Positions 1 through 7,993 of a DNA stretch of 64,000 nucleotides are shown here, in pieces. The translations under genes and the position numbers were made by a program. Each line of letters begins with the position of its first letter. Within the stretch, counting starts at the first letter, position 1. Location: positions 21,544 through 85,543 of the forward strand of contig NZ_JAGOLP010000014.1 of the NCBI RefSeq assembly GCF_017994015.1, written 5' to 3'. This DNA is from Ferrovibrio sp. GTDB taxonomy: Bacteria; Pseudomonadota; Alphaproteobacteria; Ferrovibrionales; Ferrovibrionaceae. Under the pieces are notes generated by a model. It saw only the letters and a list, made by a program, of their open reading frames with translations. It was not told the DNA's origin and did no database searches.

Positions 1-666
1 AAGGTGGATCACGGCCTGTCAGGCCGCACCATCGAGCGCTTCAACGGCGTTGAGCGTTTTGCCCATTGGCTCACCGCCACCAGCTTCATCGTGCTGGGCC
101 TGTCAGGGCTGAACCTGGCCTTCGGCCTCACCGTGGTGCGGCCGGTGCTGGGGCCGGAAGCCTTTGCCTCGCTGGCCAGTTTCGGCAAGGTGGCGCATAA
201 CTATCTCAGCTTCCCATTCTGCCTCGGCGTATTCCTGATGGCGGTGATGTGGATCAAGCACAATATCTTCAACGCGGTGGATGCAGCCTGGTTCGCCCAG
301 GGCGGCGGCGTGTTGAAGAAGGGCGTGCATCCGGCAGCCGGCAAGTTCAACGGTGGCCAGAAGGTGTTGTTCTGGCTGGTGGTGCTGGGCTCCGTGGCGC
401 TGGCAGTTTCCGGCTATATCCTGATGTTCCCGTTCTACTTCACCGATATGGCCGGCATGCAGATTTCGCATCTGGTGCATGCCATTGCCGGCATCCTGCT
501 GGTGGCGGTGATCCTGGCCCATATCTATATCGGCTCGATCGGCATGGAAGGCGCCTTTGACGCCATGGGCAGCGGCCAGGTTGATGTGAACTGGGCGAAA
601 GAGCATCACAGCCTCTGGGTGCAGCAGCAGCTTGGCGGCGGCAAGGCGGCAGCCGGCGACGATTGA
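1..666 (+). CDS. fdoI: Formate dehydrogenase gamma subunit (cytochrome b556), 5' end outside window
   Basis: Membrane cytochrome b subunit of a respiratory formate dehydrogenase, which passes electrons from the beta subunit to the quinone pool. The visible 221 codons begin with the typical RFNGVERFAHW segment carrying a haem-ligand His, and show four hydrophobic helices; further His residues lie in the second and fourth helices (SHLVHAIAG, AHIYIG). The reading frame is open to the first base. Family members carry an extra N-terminal periplasmic part, so the GTG at base 4 is probably not the start and the gene is cut by the window edge. The catalytic and iron-sulfur subunit genes should lie just upstream. 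Confidence 0.88.
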   Translation, partial: KVDHGLSGRTIERFNGVERFAHWLTATSFIVLGLSGLNLAFGLTVVRPVLGPEAFASLASFGKVAHNYLSFPFCLGVFLMAVMWIKHNIFNAVDAAWFAQGGGVLKKGVHPAAGKFNGGQKVLFWLVVLGSVALAVSGYILMFPFYFTDMAGMQISHLVHAIAGILLVAVILAHIYIGSIGMEGAFDAMGSGQVDVNWAKEHHSLWVQQQLGGGKAAAGDD

Positions 667-690
667 GCGCCCGGCATAACCGAGGCACAA

Positions 691-725
691 AAAAAGCGGC
701 GGTCGTTAGACCGCCGCTTTCATTT
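691..725. terminator. Bidirectional intrinsic terminator between fdoI and sodB
   Basis: Perfect 12-bp stem (693-704 with 709-720) with a GTTA loop. An A-run lies on the left and T residues on the right, so it can end both the formate dehydrogenase transcript and the opposing sodB transcript. Confidence 0.85.
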
Positions 726-741
726 TGGCCTGATACTCGGA

Positions 742-1347
742 TCAGCCCAGATTCTTCTCGGCAAAATCCCAGTTCAGCAACTGGTCGATCACCGCATTGG
801 CATAATCCGGGCGGCGGTTCTGCCAATCCAGATAATAGGCATGCTCCCACACATCGATGGTCAGCAGCGGCTTGACGCCGGCCACGGTCAGCGGGGTTTC
901 GGCATTCGGGGTCTTGCGGATGGTCAGCTTGCCGTTCTCCAGGCACAGCCAGGCCCAGCCGGCGCCGAACTGGCCCACGGCGGCGGCGGCAAAATCGGCC
1001 TTGAACTTGGCGTAGTCGCCAAAGCTGTCCTTGATCAGGTCGGCAATGCGGCCAGAGGGCTGCCCGCCGGCCTTCGGCGCCAGCGAATCCCAATAGAAAT
1101 CATGATTCCAGACCTGGGCGGCATTGTTGAAAATCGCCACCTTGTCGGCCTTGCCGGCGCTGTCCTGGATGATCTGCTCCAGGCTCTTGCCCTGGAGCGA
1201 CGCATCTTCGCTGGCAAACTTGTTCAGATTGTTGAGATAGGTGGTGTGATGCTTGCCGTAGTGGAAGCCGATGGTGCCGGGATTAACCACCGGGCTGAGC
1301 GCATCATCGGCATAGGGGAGGGGCTTCATGCTGAAAGGGGCTGTCAT
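742..1347 (-). CDS. sodB: Superoxide dismutase, Fe/Mn family, cytoplasmic
   Basis: Converts superoxide to hydrogen peroxide and oxygen. The 201-residue protein has the full set of metal ligands: His in HYGKHH, His in QVWNHDFYW, and Asp and His in DVWEHAYYLD. The Gln in AAQVWNH is the pattern of iron enzymes, although a manganese or cambialistic enzyme cannot be excluded. There is no signal peptide, so it acts in the cytoplasm. A second SOD gene, very similar in its C-terminal half but exported, lies immediately upstream on the same strand with its own terminator between them. The ATG start fits the usual family N-terminus. Confidence 0.95.
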   Translation of the reverse strand: MTAPFSMKPLPYADDALSPVVNPGTIGFHYGKHHTTYLNNLNKFASEDASLQGKSLEQIIQDSAGKADKVAIFNNAAQVWNHDFYWDSLAPKAGGQPSGRIADLIKDSFGDYAKFKADFAAAAVGQFGAGWAWLCLENGKLTIRKTPNAETPLTVAGVKPLLTIDVWEHAYYLDWQNRRPDYANAVIDQLLNWDFAEKNLG

Positions 1348-1488
1348 ACCAAAATTCCTCTTGCGTTTTGCCAGGCCCGGCCAGGTGGCCGAGCCGGCGG
1401 GAGTTACCTGTCTGGGCGGGATTCAAGTAGCGCGCCTTGGCGCTGGGGAAAACCATTTCGCACCCATAAAATGGCTGGAATGAGGCAC

Positions 1489-1525
1489 AAAAAAACGCCC
1501 CCACCGGTAGCATGGCGAGGGCGGT
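1489..1525 (-). terminator. Intrinsic terminator of the exported SOD gene
   Basis: On the minus strand a 10-bp stem with two G:U pairs (1496-1523 region) is followed by seven T residues. It separates the two sod genes transcriptionally. Confidence 0.7.
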
Positions 1526-1555
1526 GGCGCTGAAGCGGGCCGGATGGTTGGGTGG

Positions 1556-2266
1556 TCAGCCGAGATTCTTCTCAGCAAATTCCCAATGCAGCAGCTTGTC
1601 GATCACGGCGGCGACATAATCGGCGCGGCGATTCTGATAATCCAGATAATAGGCATGCTCCCACACATCGATGGTCAGCAGCGGCTTCACCCCGGCAACA
1701 TAAACCGGCGTATCGGCATTGGCGGTGCGGCGGATGGTCAGCTTGTCGCCCTCGGCGCAAAGCCAGGCCCAGCCCGAGCCGAACTGGCCCAAAGCCGCAG
1801 CGGTGAAGGCGGCCTTGAACTTGTCGTAATCGCCAAAAGAGGCATTGATCCGCTCGGCAATGCGGCCAGTGGGTTTGCCGCCGCCCTTGGGATGCAGTGA
1901 ATCCCAGTAGAAATCATGGTTCCAGACTTGGGCGATGGCGTTGAACAGCCCGGCCTTGGTCGGGTTGGTGGCGGTGGCCTTGATGATGTCGGCCATCGCC
2001 TGGCTGCGCAGATCATCGCTTTCCAGCGCCTTGTTCACGGCGGCAAGATAGCCGGCATGATGTTTGCCATAGTGAAACCCGATGGTATCGGCCGAGATCA
2101 CCGGGGCCAGCGCATTATCCGCATAAGGCAAAGGCTTGAGTGTGAAGGGCGCGGCGGCGCGGGCAATATGCGGCATGGCGAACAGGCTGCTGCCGGCGAG
2201 CAAAGCCGATCCGTGCAGAAAATGGCGGCGCGTGGGGCGCAGCACCATCGAGCTTCGACTGGACAT
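1556..2266 (-). CDS. Superoxide dismutase with Tat signal peptide (periplasmic)
   Basis: A second Fe/Mn-family SOD of 236 residues. Residues 1-37 form a twin-arginine signal: RR at 13-14 followed by HFL, a hydrophobic stretch, and an ARA cleavage site near 35-37. The mature part has the same metal ligands as the neighbouring cytoplasmic enzyme. Tat export implies that it folds and takes up its metal in the cytoplasm before reaching the periplasm, where it would protect envelope proteins such as the adjacent formate dehydrogenase. A GGAGA ribosome binding site precedes the ATG. Tandem duplication followed by gain of a signal is the likely origin (inference). Confidence 0.92.
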   Translation of the reverse strand: MSSRSSMVLRPTRRHFLHGSALLAGSSLFAMPHIARAAAPFTLKPLPYADNALAPVISADTIGFHYGKHHAGYLAAVNKALESDDLRSQAMADIIKATATNPTKAGLFNAIAQVWNHDFYWDSLHPKGGGKPTGRIAERINASFGDYDKFKAAFTAAALGQFGSGWAWLCAEGDKLTIRRTANADTPVYVAGVKPLLTIDVWEHAYYLDYQNRRADYVAAVIDKLLHWEFAEKNLG

Positions 2267-2365
2267 GCTGGTTGTCTCCCTGGATTATTGCTGCCGGTTT
2301 GGCACCGGCTGATGGCAGCATAACACAAAAGCCGGCAGCCGGTTGCGGCAGATGGGAGGCGCGGA

Positions 2366-3349
2366 ATGATCGGGGCAAGGCTTGGCGATACGGGCTGGAA
2401 ACTGCTGCTGGCGGCTGGCCTGTTGCTGCTTTTGCCGGTGTCCGGGGCGCGCGCCGATCTGCTCGGCCATGGCGCCATGGTGAATAGCGTGGCGGTGTCG
2501 CCCGATGGCAAAAGCCTGCTCTCGGCCAGTTGGGATTACACGCTCAGGCTCTGGGATTTACGCGCGCAGAGTGAGCTTAAGGTGCTGGATGGCCATACCG
2601 CTTCGGTGAACGCAGCGCTGTTCCTGCCCGATGGCCGCTCGGCGGTTTCGGGCAGCTGGGATCACAAGATCATTCGCTGGGATTTGCAAACCGGCAAGGA
2701 AACCGCCCGGCTGGAAGGCCATGTCAACAACGTGGCCGGGCTGGCGCTGAGCCGCGATGGCAAATCGCTCGCTTCCGCCAGTTGGGATCGCAGCATCCGG
2801 CTGTGGGATCTGGCCGGCAACAAATTGCTGCGCAGCTTCGAGGGCCACCAGGCCAATGTGATGCAGGTGGCGTTTGCCATGGGCGACCGCGAACTGGTTT
2901 CGGTCAGCTACGATCTGACGCTGAAAATCTGGGATATCGCTTCGGGCAAGGAAATCGCCAGCCTGACCGGGCATGAAGCCAGCGTGAATGCCGTGGTGGT
3001 GACGCCGGATGGCCGCACCGCGATCACCGGCTCCACCGATGGCGCGCTGCGCTTATGGGATATTGCCGGGCGCAAGGCTTTGGGTCGTTTGCCGGGCCAT
3101 GCCGCCTTCGTCACCGGGCTGGCAATCTCGGCGGATGGCAAAAAGCTGCTTTCGGGCGGTGGCGACAAGCTGATGCGCTATTGGGATATCGCCGAGGCCA
3201 AGCAGTTGCGCCAATTCGCCGGCCATGAAAAGCCGGTCTGGACGGTGGCCTTCTCGGCCGATGGCAAACGTGGCATTTCCGGCGGCTATGACACGGTGAT
3301 CAAGGTATGGTCGCTGGAAACCGGAGAGCCGGTTGAACCCGGCAAGTAG
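2366..3349 (+). CDS. Periplasmic WD40 repeat protein, seven-bladed propeller
   Basis: A 327-residue protein with a hydrophobic signal sequence (about residues 10-30, ending near ARA-D). It then has seven consecutive WD40 repeats, each with a GH near its start and a WD-type ending (six WD pairs, the last WS), enough for one closed propeller. No catalytic domain is visible, so it is probably a protein-binding scaffold in the periplasm. It lies between formate dehydrogenase/SOD genes and a c-type cytochrome plus molybdenum cofactor genes, suggesting a role with periplasmic redox proteins; this is inference from context. A good GGGAGG site precedes the ATG. Confidence 0.85.
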   Translation: MIGARLGDTGWKLLLAAGLLLLLPVSGARADLLGHGAMVNSVAVSPDGKSLLSASWDYTLRLWDLRAQSELKVLDGHTASVNAALFLPDGRSAVSGSWDHKIIRWDLQTGKETARLEGHVNNVAGLALSRDGKSLASASWDRSIRLWDLAGNKLLRSFEGHQANVMQVAFAMGDRELVSVSYDLTLKIWDIASGKEIASLTGHEASVNAVVVTPDGRTAITGSTDGALRLWDIAGRKALGRLPGHAAFVTGLAISADGKKLLSGGGDKLMRYWDIAEAKQLRQFAGHEKPVWTVAFSADGKRGISGGYDTVIKVWSLETGEPVEPGK

Positions 3350-3365
3350 GGCCCAGACAGGACAA

Positions 3366-3390
3366 TGCCCGCGACCGGCTGGCGCGGGCA
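3366..3390. terminator. Hairpin between convergent genes
   Basis: Perfect 8-bp stem (3366-3373 with 3383-3390) between the WD40 gene and the opposing small membrane gene. There is no clear T-run on either strand, so terminator function is uncertain. Confidence 0.35.
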
Positions 3391-3419
3391 TGCAGTAATG
3401 CCGGAAAACCGGCGCGGGA

Positions 3420-3551
3420 TCAGTTATGCGAGACGCGGGCGCTCTGCGTGGTGTAGGCAGTGTCCACCGGCTTGTTGACCGTATCCAGCACAAAGGCAGC
3501 GGCCACGGCGAGCAGCACGGCAACAGCAGAACCAGCGATAAAGGCTTTCAT
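3420..3551 (-). CDS. 43-residue single-span membrane protein
   Basis: A short gene starting at ATG 3551 with a strong GGGAGGG ribosome binding site 6 bases upstream. The product has one hydrophobic helix (residues 4-22, AGSAVAVLLAVAAAFVLD) followed by a short polar tail. It follows the c-type cytochrome gene on the same strand after about 90 bases. I do not recognise a named family. Small single-span proteins often accompany respiratory complexes as accessory subunits, and that is the most likely role given its neighbours. Confidence 0.6.
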   Translation of the reverse strand: MKAFIAGSAVAVLLAVAAAFVLDTVNKPVDTAYTTQSARVSHN

Positions 3552-3640
3552 GGGTACCCTCCCGGAATTTATGGCCGGATTATAGCAAGCGCCGTCTGGT
3601 TGGGCAACAAATCCGTTTGTTTTCAGCGCCCTGTCGCGCG

Positions 3641-4024
3641 TTATTTCACGCCCAGCTTGTGCTTCAGCCAGAACAGCAGATCGGCGCGGTCCTGGGCGAT
3701 GGCAAGCCCGCCATACATCTTGTTGCCGGGCATAAAATCCTGCGTCGCCGCCAGATAGGCATCCAGGTTGGCATCGGTCCAGATCACGCCGGACGTTTTC
3801 ATCGCTTCGGAATAGCGGTAATCGGCCACACTGCCGGCCTGGCGGCCGAACATGCCGAACAGGCGCGGCCCCACCAGATTGCGGCCATTCTGCTCCAGGC
3901 TGTGGCAGGCGCGGCATTTGCCCCACAGCTCCTCGCCACGCTCCAGGCTGGGCGGTTCCAGGTCGGCGGCAAAAGCCGGCAGGGCCAGCAGGCAAAGCAG
4001 CAGAGCAAGAAATGATCTGAACAC
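3641..4024 (-). CDS. Periplasmic c-type cytochrome (class I, c550-like)
   Basis: A 127-residue precursor if translation starts at GTG 4024; a TTG six codons upstream is an alternative. Residues 1-17 are a signal peptide (hydrophobic core LALLLCLLALPAFA). The haem attachment motif is CRACH and the distal methionine is probably in DFMPGNKM near residue 100. The order matches class I mono-haem cytochromes (NLVGPRLFGMFGR and YSEAM segments). It would carry electrons in the periplasm. The neighbouring WD40 protein and formate dehydrogenase suggest a shared electron-transfer or protective function. Confidence 0.88.
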   Translation of the reverse strand: MFRSFLALLLCLLALPAFAADLEPPSLERGEELWGKCRACHSLEQNGRNLVGPRLFGMFGRQAGSVADYRYSEAMKTSGVIWTDANLDAYLAATQDFMPGNKMYGGLAIAQDRADLLFWLKHKLGVK

Positions 4025-4147
4025 GCGGCAACACCCCCACAAGCTGGCCTTGGCGACCGTGAAACACTATAATTCCTTGAAAGCAAAAACCAAATCCTGC
4101 GCGGACAAATCCGTTGCCGGAGGCGGTCTGTAAGGGGATGGAGCCGG

Positions 4148-6202
4148 ATGCGCCTGGAAGGCAAACGCCTGCTGGTCTGCGATTGTGAAGGCAGCATGCC
4201 GCTGGATGGCGCGGCACTGGCCAGGGCCTGCGGCCAGCCGGCCAAGGAAACGGCCGGGCTTGCCACCCAGCTTTGCCGGGCGCAGGTGGATCGGTTTCAC
4301 AAGGCGCTGGATGCCGGCGAACCGTTGCTGGTGGCCTGCACCCAGGAAGCGCCGCTGTTTGATGAGTTGCGCGCCGAGCGCAAATCCACCACGCCGGTGG
4401 CCTATGTCAATATCCGCGAAACCGCCGGCTGGTCCAGCGAGGCCGAGGCGGCCATGCCGAAGATCGCCGCCTTGCTGGCTGCTGCCACCGTGCCCAATCC
4501 GGTGATGCCCACGGTGCCGCTGAAATCCGCCGGTGTCACGCTGATCTATGGCCGCGACGAACGCGCCATTGACGTGGCGCGCCAGCTTGGCAGCCGGCTG
4601 GATATCACCGTGATGCTGGATCGGCCGCGCGATGTGCCGGGCCAGCCGCGTATGGATATTCCAGTGGTGCAGGGCCATGTGCGCGGTGCGCGCGGCTATC
4701 TTGGCGCTTTCGAACTGGTGGTGGATGATTACGCCCTGCCGCTGCCCTCTTCACGTGGCAGCTTGCGTTTTGGTCCGCCACGGCAGGGCGCCGCGTCGCG
4801 CTGCGATATCATCATTGATCTGTCTGGCGGCACGCCGCTCTTTCCGGCACATGAAAAACGCGACGGCTATTTCCGCCCGGATCCCAACGATCCGGCGGCC
4901 GTGCAGCGCGCCTTGTTTGAAGCGGTCGATCTGGTCGGCGAATTCGAGAAGCCGCTTTATGTGCAGTATCATGCCGAGCTTTGCGCGCATGGCCGCTCAA
5001 AGAAAACCGGCTGCAACCGCTGCCTGGATGTCTGCCCCACCGGCGCAATCCGCCCGGATGGCGACAAGGTGGCGTTTGATCCGCATATCTGCGCCGGCTG
5101 CGGTGCCTGCGGCGCCGTCTGCCCCACGGGTGCTGCCGATTACCGCCTGCCGCCCGCCGCCACGCTGGCCGAACGGCTGCGCGCACTGCTGCTGGCCTAC
5201 AAGGCCGCCGGCGGCGAACAGGCCGTGCTGCTGGTGCATGACGACAAACATGGCACGCCGCTGATTGATGCGCTGGCACGCCATGGCGATGGCCTGCCGG
5301 CGCGGGTGCTGCCGTTTGTGGTCTATTCGATCACCGAACTGGGCATTGATTTTTTTGCAGCGGCCTTTGCCTATGGCGTCTCCGCCGTGCAGGTGCTGGC
5401 AGCACCGAAGCGCGACGACTTGCTTCCGCTGGCACAATCGCTGGGCCTCAGCGAAGCCATGCTGGGCGGCCTGGGTTATGGCGCCGGCCGGCTCGGCCTG
5501 ATCGATACCGCCGATCCGGATATTCTGCTGGCGGCATTGCGCGCCTTGCCCGGGCAGACGGCGCCGTCTGCCGCTGCCTTCCTGCCGATGGGCAGCAAGC
5601 GCGATATCGCCAAGCTGGGCTTACGCCATCTGCATAAGGTGGCACCGCAGCAGGATGGCGTGCCGCCGCCGGATCAGGTGGCGCTGCCGGCCGGCGCGCC
5701 GTTTGGCAATGTGGTGGTGGATGCTGCCGGCTGCACACTCTGCCTGTCCTGCGTCTCGGCCTGCCCCACCGGGGCGCTGAGCGACGATCCGGAATATCCG
5801 CGCCTCAGCTTCACAGAAGATGCCTGCGTGCAATGCGGCTTGTGCAAAAACACCTGCCCGGAAAAGGTCATCACGCTGGAACCGCGCTTCAATTTCCTGG
5901 CCGCTGCCGCTGCACCGCGCCTGGTGAAGCAGGAGGAGCCGTTTCACTGCATCCGCTGCGCCAAGCCATTCGGCATCAAATCCTCGGTTGAACGCATCGC
6001 CGAGAAGCTGGGCGGCAAACATTGGATGTTCGCCGAAAACAAGATGATCGACCGTATTCGCATGTGCGCTGATTGCCGCGTGATTGCGCAATCCGAAAAT
6101 GCCATTGACCCCTATGCCGGCGCGCCACGCCCGATGGTGCGCACCACGGATGATTATTACGCAGATCGTGCCGCCGAGCCGAAGGACAGGAAGCCGTCGT
6201 GA
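4148..6202 (+). CDS. Multi-cluster 4Fe-4S ferredoxin-type protein linked to formate dehydrogenase
   Basis: A 684-residue cytoplasmic protein. A bacterial-type double ferredoxin lies near residues 288-326 (CNRCLDVCP and CAGCGACGAVCP) and a second near 528-572 (CTLCLSCVSACP and CVQCGLCKNTCP), so up to four 4Fe-4S clusters. A further CxxC pair follows (CIRC near 599, CADC near 638), possibly another metal site. The N-terminal 280 residues have no motif I recognise. It overlaps mobB by 4 bases, forming an operon with mobB and moeA. That placement suggests electron delivery to, or maturation of, the molybdenum enzyme formate dehydrogenase. Confidence 0.85.
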   Translation: MRLEGKRLLVCDCEGSMPLDGAALARACGQPAKETAGLATQLCRAQVDRFHKALDAGEPLLVACTQEAPLFDELRAERKSTTPVAYVNIRETAGWSSEAEAAMPKIAALLAAATVPNPVMPTVPLKSAGVTLIYGRDERAIDVARQLGSRLDITVMLDRPRDVPGQPRMDIPVVQGHVRGARGYLGAFELVVDDYALPLPSSRGSLRFGPPRQGAASRCDIIIDLSGGTPLFPAHEKRDGYFRPDPNDPAAVQRALFEAVDLVGEFEKPLYVQYHAELCAHGRSKKTGCNRCLDVCPTGAIRPDGDKVAFDPHICAGCGACGAVCPTGAADYRLPPAATLAERLRALLLAYKAAGGEQAVLLVHDDKHGTPLIDALARHGDGLPARVLPFVVYSITELGIDFFAAAFAYGVSAVQVLAAPKRDDLLPLAQSLGLSEAMLGGLGYGAGRLGLIDTADPDILLAALRALPGQTAPSAAAFLPMGSKRDIAKLGLRHLHKVAPQQDGVPPPDQVALPAGAPFGNVVVDAAGCTLCLSCVSACPTGALSDDPEYPRLSFTEDACVQCGLCKNTCPEKVITLEPRFNFLAAAAAPRLVKQEEPFHCIRCAKPFGIKSSVERIAEKLGGKHWMFAENKMIDRIRMCADCRVIAQSENAIDPYAGAPRPMVRTTDDYYADRAAEPKDRKPS

Positions 6203-6747
6203 CCCATGTGCTTGGCATTGCCGGCTGGAGCGGCGCGGGCAAGACCACTTTGCTGGAAAAGTTGATCCCGGCCCTGGTGGCGCGTGGCCTCAGGGTATCC
6301 ACGATCAAACATGCGCATCACAGTTTTGATGTGGACAAGCCGGGCAAGGATAGCCACCGCCATCGTGTTGCCGGCGCCAGCGAAGTGCTGATCTCGTCGG
6401 CGCAGCGTTTTGCCCTGATGCATGAATTGCGCGGCGCAGCGGAGCCCAGCCTGGCCGATCTGCTGGCGCGGCTCAGCCCGGTTGATCTGGTGCTGGTGGA
6501 AGGCTTCAAGCGCGAAGGCCATGCCAAGATCGAGGTTTGGCGGCAATGTGTTGGCAAGCCGCTGTTGCAGCCGGATGATCCGGCCATCATCGCTGTGGCC
6601 TGCGATGCCGAGCCGTTGCATCTCACTGCGCCGCGCCTGGATGTGGATGATGTGGCCGGCATTGCCGATTTCATCCTGGCTTGGTGTGCCAGCGCCGCCG
6701 GGCAGGCCGGCTTCGTGGCGGGGGTGAAGCTTGGCGCAGCTGACTGA
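6199..6747 (+). CDS. mobB: Molybdopterin-guanine dinucleotide biosynthesis adaptor MobB
   Basis: A 182-residue GTP-binding protein that assists MobA in converting molybdopterin to the guanine dinucleotide form used by formate dehydrogenase. It has a P-loop at residues 8-16 (GWSGAGKTT), the family HHSFDVDKPGKDSHRH segment near 36-51, and LVEGFKREGHAKIEV. The GTG start overlaps the upstream stop as GTGA, and the 3' end overlaps moeA by 17 bases, so the three genes are translationally coupled. MobA itself is not in the window. Confidence 0.95.
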   Translation: MTHVLGIAGWSGAGKTTLLEKLIPALVARGLRVSTIKHAHHSFDVDKPGKDSHRHRVAGASEVLISSAQRFALMHELRGAAEPSLADLLARLSPVDLVLVEGFKREGHAKIEVWRQCVGKPLLQPDDPAIIAVACDAEPLHLTAPRLDVDDVAGIADFILAWCASAAGQAGFVAGVKLGAAD

Positions 6748-7990
6748 CGATTGTTTCGCCCATGGTGGCGCGTTGCTGCCGCTGGATCAGGCCCTGGCCG
6801 ATCTGCGCCAGCGTCTGGTGCCGGTGACACAAAGCGAAACCCTGCCGTTGCAGGATTGCCTCGGGCGCGCCGTGGCGCTGCCGGTGCTGGCCCAGGTCAG
6901 TGTGCCGCCGCAGGCCAATTCGGCGGTGGATGGCTATGCGGTCTATTTCGACGATCTGAATCCCGATACCGCCACCACATTGCCGGTTGTTGGCCGCGCC
7001 GCTGCCGGGCATCCGCATGCCGGCCTGCCGCCGCGTGGGAGTGCTGTGCGTATCTTCACCGGCGCGCTGATGCCGCAGGGTATGGATACCGTGCTGATGC
7101 AGGAGGATTGCAGCGCAACTGAGGCGCAGGTGACGATCCGCCCGGGTATCAAACGCGGCGCCAATAGCCGCGCTGCGGGTGAGGATATTGCCGCCGGCCA
7201 GATGGCGCTGGCGCCCGGCACTGTGCTGACCCCGGCGCATCTGGCGCTGGCTGCCGCTGTGGGCCATGCCGATCTGCCGGTCTATCGGCCATTGCGGGTG
7301 GCCTTGCTGTCCACCGGCGACGAGGTAAATCCGCTTGGTCAGCCTTTGCCGCCGGGCGGTATCTATGATGCCAACCGGCCGATGCTGGCGGCCTTGCTGC
7401 GCCGGCTCGGCTGCCAGGTCAGTGATTTGGGCATTCTGCCTGACAAGCGCGCTATCCTGGCGGCAAAACTGGCCGAGGCGGCAGCGGGACATGACGCCGT
7501 GATTTCCTCGGGCGGCGTTTCCACCGGCGAGGAGGATCACGTCAAGGCCGCCATCGAGATGCACGGCGCGCTGCATCTCTGGCGCCTGGCGATCAAGCCG
7601 GGCCGCCCGGTGGCTTTGGGCCAGATTGGCCGTGTGCCGTATTTTGGCCTGCCGGGCAATCCGGTGGCCGCGCTGCTCACGTTTGCTTTTTTCGCACGGC
7701 CTTTGCTGGCGCGGCTTGGCGGTGCGGAATTGCCGCCGCTGCGGGCTTTTCCGGTGCGTGCCGGCTTTGCCTACAGGAAGAAGCCGGATCGCCGCGAATG
7801 GGTGCGCGTGATATTGGAGCCGGGCGAGCCGGGCGGGGCTTGGCTGGCGCGCAAATATCCGGTTGATGGCGCTGGCATCATCACTTCGCTCACCGGCAGC
7901 GATGGCATCCTGGAACTGGAGGAAAGCCGCACCCGGCTGGAGCCTGGCGACAGCGCGCGGTTTTATCCCTACGGATTGCTGGGACTCTGA
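6731..7990 (+). CDS. moeA: Molybdopterin molybdenumtransferase MoeA
   Basis: Inserts molybdate into adenylylated molybdopterin, the last general step of molybdenum cofactor synthesis. The 419-residue length is normal. Visible motifs are PPQANSAVDGYA near residue 57, LSTGDEV near 195, SSGGVSTGEEDHV near 258, KPGRPVALG near 286 and GLPGNPVA near 304. The start is TTG at 6731: an in-frame stop lies two codons upstream, and MAQLTDDCF matches the family N-terminus. It starts inside mobB, so expression depends on that gene. The convergent neighbour ends 3 bases after its stop. Confidence 0.95.
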   Translation: MAQLTDDCFAHGGALLPLDQALADLRQRLVPVTQSETLPLQDCLGRAVALPVLAQVSVPPQANSAVDGYAVYFDDLNPDTATTLPVVGRAAAGHPHAGLPPRGSAVRIFTGALMPQGMDTVLMQEDCSATEAQVTIRPGIKRGANSRAAGEDIAAGQMALAPGTVLTPAHLALAAAVGHADLPVYRPLRVALLSTGDEVNPLGQPLPPGGIYDANRPMLAALLRRLGCQVSDLGILPDKRAILAAKLAEAAAGHDAVISSGGVSTGEEDHVKAAIEMHGALHLWRLAIKPGRPVALGQIGRVPYFGLPGNPVAALLTFAFFARPLLARLGGAELPPLRAFPVRAGFAYRKKPDRREWVRVILEPGEPGGAWLARKYPVDGAGIITSLTGSDGILELEESRTRLEPGDSARFYPYGLLGL

Positions 7991-7993
7991 GCC

